In this document: positions 36,010 through 43,732 of the stretch, piece after piece
How positions within the stretch are numbered: the first letter of the stretch is position 1
Layout: the number at the start of each line of letters is the position of its first letter
Origin: JAYPHU01 sp964611435
Lineage (GTDB): Bacteria; Pseudomonadota; Alphaproteobacteria; Rhodospirillales; UBA2165
NCBI GenBank assembly: GCA_964611435.1
Contig: CAZSXT010000016.1
Location: 1 to 64,000 of the forward strand
Reading direction: 5' to 3'
Length of the DNA: 64,000 nucleotides
Notes under the pieces: model-generated
Told to the model about the DNA's origin: nothing
Databases searched by the model: none
The model's input: only the letters and a program-made list of their open reading frames with translations
Translations under genes and position numbers: made by a program

Positions 36010-37725
36010 CTACTCTTCGTAGCCAAAAGCGCGGACGTAGGGCGCGAGGGTTGGCAGGATCGGGGACAGTTGATTTTCGTAGCGTTTCCAGCGGGCGACG
36101 GCGCGCCGGTGAACCTCCCCGGTGACCTCGCGGTAGCTGGGCGTCTTGATGTCTCGTTTCTTGGCCGCCTCTCGGTATTTGGACACATCATCGTGCCAGC
36201 CGACACCGATAAAATCGAGGATTTCGCGAATGGTTAGCTCAAAATCGCCGACCAAATCCTCATAGCGATATTCCAGATAGGGTAGGGACAGCGCCTCCCG
36301 GTACGCCAGCCAAAGCCCCATCACCTCGGCATAGGCGGTTCCCGTCGAGCCGATATCCAGATAATTGGCCATGGCGTCGTTCAACGTAAATTTTTGCATG
36401 AAGCAGCTCAGGCAGGCATCCCGCGGATCGCGCAACGCCACCAGCACCTTGGCGTCGGGCCAAAGCTTTTCCACCAGGCCCAAGGGAACGATGTTCAACG
36501 GCAGCTTATCGACCAACGTCAGCCCGGTTTTTCCGCCGAAAAGGTCGGCCGCCTGGGCGTCGAACTCTTGGCGCAATAGATCGAGATCATCCTGGCTAGC
36601 CGTGTCCAGCCAGGCCGGGAACGGCTGCCCTTGAGCCTGCGCCATTTCGTTGGCCAGTCTGCGGACCGGTCCGAGCGGCGAGTTTTCCTCGGTCGTCACA
36701 ATATCCGGGTGGGTCATGAGCACTTGCTCTACCAGGGTGGTGCCGGACCGGGGAAAACCGACGAAGAACACCGGTGGCGGGGTGTCTTTCTCCACAGGCG
36801 ATGGCCGCGTCTCTTGACGCAGGCCCAGCCAGGCTCGCCAGGTTCGGACCGAGTGAAGGAAGCGGTCCGCATCACACTTGGCGGCGTCGGGCAGCTCCCG
36901 TTGCAGGGCGTTACATTCGGTGAAGGCGGCGAAGGCTTCAGGGTAAGACCCGAGGGCTTCCAGAATAAACCCTTGTTCATAAAGCACCTCGATACGATCG
37001 ACCAAGCTGAGCTCCAAGCCGAGGAGCGGGGTCAGCACCGCCAGCGCCCCCTCGGCGTTTCGAGTGCGCCGCATCACCCGCGCCAGGATCAACCGGGACA
37101 TGGGCAACGGGGATTGAGATTCAAAGACCCGCCGGGCCTCGGTCTCCGCTTCGCCCAGATCGTTGGACAGTTCCAGGGCGGAGGCCAGATTCAAGCGTAG
37201 CTCTTGATCATCAGGATACCGGCTCAGGCCCTCGCGCCCGGCGGTGATCGCATCGGCGATCTTGTTCTGCTGAATCTGAGCGGTCGTCAGTTTGTCGTAA
37301 ATGTCGGCGGAATAGAGCCCGGCGTTCAAGGCCGCGCGGCACACCCGTTCCGCTTCCCGGGCATTGCCCAGTTCAATCAAAGTCACAGCTTTGTTGTGGA
37401 TGGCGGTGACAAAACCCGGCTCGCAGGCAATCGCCGCGTCGAACGCGGCTAGCGCCTCCATCCGGCGCGCCTGCGCATTCAGGATCGAGCCCAGTGTGTT
37501 GTGATACTTCGCGGTAGTGGCCTCCAACTCAAGCGCCCGGCAGAGAGATGCTTCGGCCTCGGACAGGTTTTGCCGCTGATAGTAGGCGATGCCCATCATG
37601 TGATGAGCTTCGGCATTTTTGGGATCGGCCGCGAGGACCTCTCTATAGACGGGTTCGGCGCGGTCCAACTCGCCTCGGCGGTGAGCGTCTATCGCCGCCA
37701 GAAACCGCTGCTCAAGATCAGACAT
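36010..37725 (-). CDS. TPR-repeat protein with C-terminal sulfotransferase domain
   Basis: The 571-residue protein has about seven TPR-like repeats in residues 1-270 (for example AHHMMGIAYYQRQNLSEAEASLCRALEL), then a sulfotransferase domain with 5'-loop FVGFPRSGTTLVEQVL (about 322-337) and the LVALRDPRDACLSCFMQ 3'-phosphate site. This TPR-Sulfotransfer_3 layout resembles tyrosylprotein-sulfotransferase-like bacterial proteins, and the TPRs probably recruit a protein or glycan acceptor. There is no signal peptide. It converges with the histidine kinase gene. Confidence 0.88.
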   Translation of the reverse strand: MSDLEQRFLAAIDAHRRGELDRAEPVYREVLAADPKNAEAHHMMGIAYYQRQNLSEAEASLCRALELEATTAKYHNTLGSILNAQARRMEALAAFDAAIACEPGFVTAIHNKAVTLIELGNAREAERVCRAALNAGLYSADIYDKLTTAQIQQNKIADAITAGREGLSRYPDDQELRLNLASALELSNDLGEAETEARRVFESQSPLPMSRLILARVMRRTRNAEGALAVLTPLLGLELSLVDRIEVLYEQGFILEALGSYPEAFAAFTECNALQRELPDAAKCDADRFLHSVRTWRAWLGLRQETRPSPVEKDTPPPVFFVGFPRSGTTLVEQVLMTHPDIVTTEENSPLGPVRRLANEMAQAQGQPFPAWLDTASQDDLDLLRQEFDAQAADLFGGKTGLTLVDKLPLNIVPLGLVEKLWPDAKVLVALRDPRDACLSCFMQKFTLNDAMANYLDIGSTGTAYAEVMGLWLAYREALSLPYLEYRYEDLVGDFELTIREILDFIGVGWHDDVSKYREAAKKRDIKTPSYREVTGEVHRRAVARWKRYENQLSPILPTLAPYVRAFGYEE

Positions 37726-37773
37726 GAATTTTCGCCGCCTTCTGCCCGATCATGATCGGCATCGGTCGGCAGA

Positions 37774-39063
37774 TTACTCCGCCGCTTCCAATTCCCGTTC
37801 CGACCGGAAGGTGCGCCAGTCCTGGGACTTGGGCAGAATCCGCTCATAGGTGCGGAGCTCGACATGCTTCACCCCGTCGGGGCTGGTGCCGATGGCCTCG
37901 CCGCCGGCGGCAAAGTCTTCCGCCGCTTTCAGCATCTGCTGGCGGAACTTGACGATCGACAGATCGCTGGAACCCAGGATTTCATCCGACCGGTCGGTGA
38001 TCGGGCCCATCGATTCCCACATGGCCATGTCCTGTGCGGGAATGCCGGAGATGCCGGTAAAATCGCCTTTCCTCATGGCGTCCCGGTCCTGCTTAAACCA
38101 ATTATCCATATTCAGGGACTTGTCATAGTTTTCGTCCAGCTCAATACCGACCCGTGCGGCACAGAACTTGCGCCAGTCGTCCTGGCTGATGCCCTTCTCC
38201 GGGTCGGGATGCCAAGCGATCCAATAAAACATGGTGTTTTCGTCATCCATGGGGAACAGCATCTGCGACAGGTGATACTGATTGTTCGGCGGGATCAGCA
38301 CGGTGAATGGCGCGATGAAAGTGGTTGTCCGCACATAAACATTGTTATCCGGATCGACGATGGGTTTGCGCAGCGCCGCATAGGTAAAGCCGTAATCAGT
38401 CATCTCGATTTCCAGCTTGGGCGATTTGTCGTTGGACGGGCGCAGCCAAGCGTCTTCGGTCGCGGTCGAGCCTTTCACCTCTTCCGCCGGTGGCATGTTG
38501 GTGGAATGCAGGCTGGAACTGTGGGCGGAGTCGATGGAGCCTTCCAAGACTTGCGCCCAATTGCACTCCGTATGCATCTTCACCACGCTGGTCTTGATGC
38601 CGGGGAAGGGCGCCCAAGCCGGCGGCTGGAACGGGGTCATGCTTTCGGCCGGGCCCAGATAGACCCAGACGAAGCCGCCGCTTTCCTCCACCGGGAAGGC
38701 GCGGTGTTTGAAGGATTTCATCTTGCGTTCGGCGTTTGGTTCGGACGCCATGTCGAGGACCGTACCGTCAACGCCGAACTTCCATCCGTGGTAGAGGCAG
38801 CGTAGGCCGCATTCTTCATTCCGCCCGAAGGCAAGAGAAGCCTTCCGGTGAGGACAGCGGTCATCCAGCGCGCCCAGCTTGCCGTCCGAATCCCGGAAGA
38901 CAACGACCCATTCGCCCAGCATTTTAGTACGCACTGGGGTGCCGTCGGGCTCCGCCACCTCGTCGGATAGACAGGCCGGCAGCCAATGGCGCCGCATCAA
39001 TTGACCCATGGGCGTGTCCGGGCCGACCCGGCACAAAGTGTCATTCTGTTCATTGGTAAACAT
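37774..39063 (-). CDS. Rieske aromatic-ring oxygenase alpha subunit, phthalate-dioxygenase type (1)
   Basis: The 429-residue protein opens NDTLCRVGPDTPMGQLMRRHWLP, the layout of phthalate 4,5-dioxygenase (Pht3/OphA2). Rieske ligands are Cys70, His72, Cys89 and His92. The mononuclear iron motif is DSAHSSSLH (Asp, His-X4-His). Such enzymes dihydroxylate or O-demethylate ring carboxylates and need a reductase, which is not encoded here. The gene is divergent from the Gfo/Idh dehydrogenase gene with a perfect palindrome between them, which suggests a shared MarR-controlled switch. Confidence 0.9.
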   Translation of the reverse strand: MFTNEQNDTLCRVGPDTPMGQLMRRHWLPACLSDEVAEPDGTPVRTKMLGEWVVVFRDSDGKLGALDDRCPHRKASLAFGRNEECGLRCLYHGWKFGVDGTVLDMASEPNAERKMKSFKHRAFPVEESGGFVWVYLGPAESMTPFQPPAWAPFPGIKTSVVKMHTECNWAQVLEGSIDSAHSSSLHSTNMPPAEEVKGSTATEDAWLRPSNDKSPKLEIEMTDYGFTYAALRKPIVDPDNNVYVRTTTFIAPFTVLIPPNNQYHLSQMLFPMDDENTMFYWIAWHPDPEKGISQDDWRKFCAARVGIELDENYDKSLNMDNWFKQDRDAMRKGDFTGISGIPAQDMAMWESMGPITDRSDEILGSSDLSIVKFRQQMLKAAEDFAAGGEAIGTSPDGVKHVELRTYERILPKSQDWRTFRSERELEAAE

Positions 39064-39147
39064 GATTCGCGAACCTCACTCTGATTGCTGTCCCGGTTCT
39101 TTAGCCTGTCGGACAAGAGTTTCTTGATAAACGCTTTTCTAGCGCAT

Positions 39148-39167
39148 AAACTTAGGTACCTAAGTTT
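39148..39167. promoter_or_regulatory. perfect 20-bp palindrome, probable MarR operator
   Basis: AAACTTAGGTACCTAAGTTT is a perfect 20-bp palindrome in the 159-bp gap between two divergent catabolic genes. Its size and AT-rich symmetric form suit a MarR dimer, and a marR gene (40441-40920) ends the rightward operon. It lies 55 bp before the Gfo/Idh start and 84 bp from the Rieske start, so one site could control both. Confidence 0.75.
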
Positions 39168-39222
39168 TTTTACCGTAACACCGTCTCAGAGTCTAGAGAG
39201 ATTTAATTCGGAGGCGCCGCCC

Positions 39223-40428
39223 ATGGCCGGCTCAACATCGAAAGAGTCCATCCGCTTGGGCGTTGCCGGTCTCGGCCGGGCGTTCACGGTCATGGTGCCG
39301 ACGTTTACGGCGGATCTCCGGATTGAGCTTGTGGCGGGCGCCGATCCCCGGCCCGAGGCGCAGGCGCAGTTCGAGGCGGAGTTCGGCGGTGTTTCGTTCG
39401 CCTCGCTCGAAGACCTGCTGGCCGGCGCGGATGTGGATGCGGTCTATTTGGCGACCCCGGTGCCGTTTCACCTGGATCAGGTGAAAGTGCTCGCGGCGGC
39501 GGGCAAGCACATCCTGATGGAAAAGCCCATGGGGCTCACCATCGAAGAGTCCCAAGAAATGACCCGCATCGCCCGGGACGCCGGCATTCACATGATCGTT
39601 GGGCATAGCCATAGTTTCGATGCGCCAATCCGCCTGACCCGTGAGCTGATAGAGGCGGGCGAGGTCGGGCCGGTGCGCATGATCACCGCCATGAACTTTA
39701 CCGACTTCATGTACCGCCCGCGCCGTCCGGATGAGCTGATTACCGAACAAGGGGGTGGCGTGGTGTTCAGCCAAGGTGCGCACCAGATTGATATTATCCG
39801 GCTGCTGGGTGGCGGCCTGGTGAAATCCGTTCGCGCCGTCACCGGGCAGTGGGACCCGGCGCGTCCAACGGAAGGGGCGTACTCAGCCTTGTTGACGTTC
39901 GAAGACGGCATGGCGGCGACAGCAGTATATAGTGGCTATGCGCATTTCGACTCGGATGAATTTGTCGGCTGGCGCTCGGAGCTGGGCGGGACCAAGGACC
40001 CGGTTGTCTATTGGACCGCGCGGGATAATTTGGCCAAAGCCACGGAAACAATTGTCGAAGCCGACCTGAAGGCGTCCCGGAATTTCGGCGGGTCCCAGTA
40101 TGCGCCCGTGGGCCGGGGGCAGTCGGGTTTGGTGCATCAGCATTTCGGCAGTCTCATTGTGTCTTGTGATCACGCCGATCTTCGGCCCTTGCCATGGGGC
40201 GTCATGATCTACGGAGACCAGGAACGCAGCAGCCTGGAACTGCCGCCACCGGATGTCCCGCGTGTTGAAGTGATCGATGAACTCGCCATGGCGGTTTGGG
40301 ACGATGTGCCGCCGCGCCACGACGGCGATTGGGCGACGGCCAGCCTGGAAGTGTGCCTGGCGATCCTGGAGTCGGCCAATACCGGCAAAGACGTCGCGCT
40401 CTCCCATCAATGCGCGCCGGCCGGATAA
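39223..40428 (+). CDS. Gfo/Idh/MocA-family dehydrogenase (dihydrodiol dehydrogenase-like)
   Basis: The 401-residue protein has the N-terminal Rossmann motif GVAGLGRAF, the EKPMGLT lysine motif (MEKPMGL, about 99-105), and the histidine region FSQGAHQIDIIRLLGGG. Its place opposite a phthalate-type Rieske oxygenase matches Pht4, the phthalate 4,5-cis-dihydrodiol dehydrogenase, which belongs to this family. GGAGG precedes the ATG at 39223. It is followed 12 bp later by a marR gene. The diol specificity is inferred from context only. Confidence 0.85.
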   Translation: MAGSTSKESIRLGVAGLGRAFTVMVPTFTADLRIELVAGADPRPEAQAQFEAEFGGVSFASLEDLLAGADVDAVYLATPVPFHLDQVKVLAAAGKHILMEKPMGLTIEESQEMTRIARDAGIHMIVGHSHSFDAPIRLTRELIEAGEVGPVRMITAMNFTDFMYRPRRPDELITEQGGGVVFSQGAHQIDIIRLLGGGLVKSVRAVTGQWDPARPTEGAYSALLTFEDGMAATAVYSGYAHFDSDEFVGWRSELGGTKDPVVYWTARDNLAKATETIVEADLKASRNFGGSQYAPVGRGQSGLVHQHFGSLIVSCDHADLRPLPWGVMIYGDQERSSLELPPPDVPRVEVIDELAMAVWDDVPPRHDGDWATASLEVCLAILESANTGKDVALSHQCAPAG

Positions 40429-40440
40429 GAGAGGCCAACG

Positions 40441-40920
40441 GTGAGCAACGAAACCCAACTGATCCTCAACCACTGGCGGGATGCCGTACCCGATGACCGG
40501 ATGGCGCACCTGATCCGGGACGTCGCCCGGGCGCTGGAGCGGAGCCTGCAGTCGCGGCTGGCGGACTATGATATCCCGTTCGGCCAGTGGACGTTTCTTC
40601 GCGTGTTATGGGACCGGGACGGCCTCACTCAACGGGAACTCAGCCATGCCGCCGGGGTGAAAGAGGCCACCACCACTATGGTGGTCCGGCAAATGGAAAA
40701 GAACGGTCACGTGATTCGCAAACACGTGGGGGACAACCGTCGCAAGCAGCATGTGTTCCTGACCGAGGCAGGCCGGGCGCTGAAGGATGAACTGATCCCA
40801 CAGGCGATTAAAGTGAATCAGATCGCCATGAAAGATCAGGCGGAAAGCGACATCGCCGATATGCGGGCGCTGTTGCTGAATATGATCGAAAACCTGGCGG
40901 AAGAAGAGACGGCGGGCTAG
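40441..40920 (+). CDS. MarR-family regulator of the aromatic cluster
   Basis: The 159-residue winged-helix protein starts at GTG 40441. The recognition helix and wing read LTQRELSHAAGVKEATTTMVVRQMEKNGHVIRKHVGDNRRKQHVFL. It is cotranscribed with the Gfo/Idh gene. A perfect 20-bp palindrome upstream of that gene is its likely operator, so it would repress itself and the divergent Rieske gene until a substrate binds. It converges on the second Rieske gene, 10 bp between stops. Confidence 0.9.
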   Translation: MSNETQLILNHWRDAVPDDRMAHLIRDVARALERSLQSRLADYDIPFGQWTFLRVLWDRDGLTQRELSHAAGVKEATTTMVVRQMEKNGHVIRKHVGDNRRKQHVFLTEAGRALKDELIPQAIKVNQIAMKDQAESDIADMRALLLNMIENLAEEETAG

Positions 40921-40930
40921 GGCCCCGGCC

Positions 40931-42211
40931 CTAGTCCCGGTCCTCCATACGAAAGCCCATGGCGGCTTCATAGGCGTCCTTCACTTCATCCGGCTGGCCG
41001 GCCTGGAATACGAACCGCTTGGTAGAGCGGGCCAAAATGCTTTTCTCATCTGCCAATTGTTCCTGGGTCAGGCCTTCCTTCATGATTTTCCGGGCGATGA
41101 TCGGCAGCTCAATGCATTCATTGGCTTTCGGATCGCGCACGATGGCCATCGGGTCCGCATTGCCGTTCTTCTCGATCAACTCCATGTCCTTGAAGAACTG
41201 CTGACGGATCATGTGAATGCCCCGGTCGCTCTTGCCCAGGGTTTCCTTGGTGCGGTCCGCAAACGTGCCCTGACCGACCCAGGCGATGAAATCCTGGTTC
41301 ATGACATGGGTATCGATCCAGCGGCCGGTTTCCGGATCTTTGATAGGGGAGTTCCAGGCGGGAATGCTGTCTTGGCTAAAAGGCTCCCGGCCCTGGGGCA
41401 CCCGGTTGAGGAACCAGCCGACACTCAGCGTGTTCTCGTCGTCGATGGGCACCCGCCATTCGAAATGTTCGCCGGTGAACAGGCAGTTGGGCCAGAGACA
41501 CACCCGGCCCACGGTCCACAGCGGATTGTCCTCGTCCGTGTCGGTGCGCACCCGGTGATAGCTGAACCCATACTCGAAATCCTTGAAGTCGAGTTTGGTG
41601 TGGGTGGGGGTATAAGGCCCGTCATCGCCGCGAAGCCGCTGGCTCCAATTGGCATGCATCCATTCGAAATGCACCGGGTCGATGGAGTTTTCCTGACATT
41701 GGAACCAATTGCACGGCAGTTCCGAGAAGACGATCTGTACGAAGCAATTGTCGTACGTGAAAGGTTCCCAGTTGGGCACCAAGGGCGCCGGTTCCGGGCC
41801 CATATAGGCCCAGAGAAGCCCGGCCTTTTCCTCCACCGGATAGGATTTGACCTTAACGCCGGCGCGGGCTTTCTCGTTGTCGCCGGAGGTGTCCTCGAAA
41901 GGTTGGGCCAAACAGTCGCCGTTGTGGTCGAACAGCCAGCCGTGATAATTGCATCGGAGCCCACAGTCCTCGACAAACCCATACGACAAATCAGCCCGGC
42001 GATGGGGGCATTGGCGGTCGATCAGACCGTAGTTGCCGCTTTTGTCCTTATAGGCCACCAAGTCCTCGCCCATCAGCCGGACCGGTTTGGTGTCTTTGTC
42101 ATTGAACTCGCTGGCGGCGGCGAAGGGCGTCCAGTAGCGGCGTAGCAATTCGCCCATGGGCGTGCCGGCGCTGACTTCCATGAGTTGGCGGTTTCGGGTT
42201 TCGTCTAGCAT
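40931..42211 (-). CDS. Rieske aromatic-ring oxygenase alpha subunit, phthalate-dioxygenase type (2)
   Basis: A 426-residue paralog of the Rieske enzyme at 37774. Rieske ligands are Cys68, His70, Cys87 and His90 and the iron motif is NSIDPVHFEWMH. The start is the ATG at 42211 after GAGGGAGA; the open frame continues upstream only by chance. No reductase or ferredoxin gene is adjacent. The two Rieske enzymes differ through much of the catalytic domain, so they probably act on different substrates or steps. Confidence 0.9.
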   Translation of the reverse strand: MLDETRNRQLMEVSAGTPMGELLRRYWTPFAAASEFNDKDTKPVRLMGEDLVAYKDKSGNYGLIDRQCPHRRADLSYGFVEDCGLRCNYHGWLFDHNGDCLAQPFEDTSGDNEKARAGVKVKSYPVEEKAGLLWAYMGPEPAPLVPNWEPFTYDNCFVQIVFSELPCNWFQCQENSIDPVHFEWMHANWSQRLRGDDGPYTPTHTKLDFKDFEYGFSYHRVRTDTDEDNPLWTVGRVCLWPNCLFTGEHFEWRVPIDDENTLSVGWFLNRVPQGREPFSQDSIPAWNSPIKDPETGRWIDTHVMNQDFIAWVGQGTFADRTKETLGKSDRGIHMIRQQFFKDMELIEKNGNADPMAIVRDPKANECIELPIIARKIMKEGLTQEQLADEKSILARSTKRFVFQAGQPDEVKDAYEAAMGFRMEDRD

Positions 42212-42347
42212 AGCGGTCTCCCTCGGTCCGTCGTTTCTGAATTTTTCCGCGTCAGGACGCGCTTGGCAAGCCCTGGTGGTGGTGAATCGCTCGACTCGGC
42301 TGCGCCTGCTCATTACTCTTTTTCCAAAGAAATGAAAGGATGACGCG

Positions 42348-43274
42348 ATGAACAAGATGGATGCGCCCCCGCCCTCACTGGCCCGGCCGACGCCGGCGTC
42401 GGTGGCCGTGCGGCTGGCGGAGATCGGCCAGAAGTTTGGACCCGATATCGTCGAGGATACAAGGATGCTGTATGAGCCGCTCTTGGCCAAAGCCAACTGG
42501 TCCGGCATCGATTTCACCAGTGACATTTCCTTCGGCCCCGATCCCAAACGGCATTTGCTCGATGTGCACGCGCCGGAAGGCGGCGGCACGAGACTGCCGG
42601 TGGTGATCTTTTTCCATGGTGGCGGTCTGGTCCAAGGTTATAAGAACCAAGCGGGCAGCGCCCTCTATGGCAATGTGGCCAGTTACTTCGCGACCCAAGG
42701 CATGGTTGGCGTCAACGCCACCTATCGGCTGGCGCCGGATCACCCATGGCCGGCCGGAGCGGAGGACGTGGGTGCGGCATTAAGTTGGGCGCGGGAGAAT
42801 ATTGCTGGGTTTGGCGGCGATCCCGACAAGATATTCCTGATGGGCCATTCCGCCGGGGCGACCCATGTTTCCGCTTACGGGTTTCAGTCCCGCTTTCACC
42901 GTGGGGACGGCGCGGGTGCGGCCGGTCTCGTCCTTTTGTCCGGGTCTTACGATGTGACGCGGGTCAACACGCCGGACAACCACAAGGCCTATTACGGTGA
43001 CGATGCCTCCAGATATGACGAGATGGCGACGCTCTTGAATATCGACAGACCGGATATCCCTGTGTTTATCGGGTTCGCCGAACTGGATACGCCGAACTTC
43101 CAGATTTTGGCTCTGGCCCTAGCGGCCAAACTGGCGGCGGAGCATGGCAATGTGCCGCGGATCAGGGAATTTATCGGCCACAACCATCTGTCGGAGGCTT
43201 TCTGCATCGGCACCGAGGATGAAGGCGTCGGGGCGGAAGTGGTGGATTTTATTCAGACCGTTCTTGCGGACTAG
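42348..43274 (+). CDS. alpha/beta hydrolase of the hormone-sensitive lipase group
   Basis: The 308-residue esterase-like protein has the oxyanion HGGG motif (90-93), the YRLAPDHPWPAG signature, and the nucleophile elbow GHSAG (Ser168). The catalytic acid is likely in ELDTPNF and the base in GHNHLSEAF. There is no signal peptide. It is divergent from the second Rieske gene and precedes the Tat deaminase gene by 14 bp. It may release aromatic acids from esters before oxygenation. Confidence 0.87.
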   Translation: MNKMDAPPPSLARPTPASVAVRLAEIGQKFGPDIVEDTRMLYEPLLAKANWSGIDFTSDISFGPDPKRHLLDVHAPEGGGTRLPVVIFFHGGGLVQGYKNQAGSALYGNVASYFATQGMVGVNATYRLAPDHPWPAGAEDVGAALSWARENIAGFGGDPDKIFLMGHSAGATHVSAYGFQSRFHRGDGAGAAGLVLLSGSYDVTRVNTPDNHKAYYGDDASRYDEMATLLNIDRPDIPVFIGFAELDTPNFQILALALAAKLAAEHGNVPRIREFIGHNHLSEAFCIGTEDEGVGAEVVDFIQTVLAD

Positions 43275-43288
43275 AGGAGGCGAAGACA

Positions 43289-43732
43289 ATGCGCAGGATG
43301 TCCTTGGACCGGCGTGGTTTTCTCATGGGCGGATTGACCGTTGCGTCGGCGATTGGTGCTCCCAGCGCGTTCGCCTCTGATGCCTCTGTCCCGCGCCAGT
43401 TCATGACGGAGGCCGAGCGTATGTTAGATCAGGCGGTAAAAGCCGGGGATCAAGGTTTCGGCGCCGTGGTCGTCAAGGACGACCGGATAGTAGGTTTCGG
43501 CCCCAGTCAGGTGGTGACCAATGGTGACCCAACGGCCCATGCGGAGATGATGGCCATTCGAGACGCGGCCCGGCGGTTGGGCCCAACCAGTCTGTCCGGC
43601 GCTGTGTTGTATTCCACCTCCCGGCCGTGCGCTATGTGTGAAGCGGCGGCATTTTGGGCCAATTTAGCTCAAATGATCCACGGTCCGGCGCTTTCCGACG
43701 CCGGCGCTCCACAACTAAATCGGTGTGGTTAG
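43289..43732 (+). CDS. Tat-exported cytidine/guanine deaminase-fold protein
   Basis: The 147-residue protein opens with a twin-arginine signal (DRRGFLMGGLTVASAIGAPSAFA, Arg at 8-9) and then a zinc deaminase core: HAE (84-86) and PCAMC (Cys114 and 117). The core ends soon after in MIHGPALSDAGAPQLNRCG, so it is near the short limit of the family. Tat export fits a protein folded with zinc before transport. Periplasmic deaminases of this fold are unusual. It overlaps the convergent molybdenum hydroxylase gene by 4 bp. Confidence 0.8.
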   Translation: MRRMSLDRRGFLMGGLTVASAIGAPSAFASDASVPRQFMTEAERMLDQAVKAGDQGFGAVVVKDDRIVGFGPSQVVTNGDPTAHAEMMAIRDAARRLGPTSLSGAVLYSTSRPCAMCEAAAFWANLAQMIHGPALSDAGAPQLNRCG

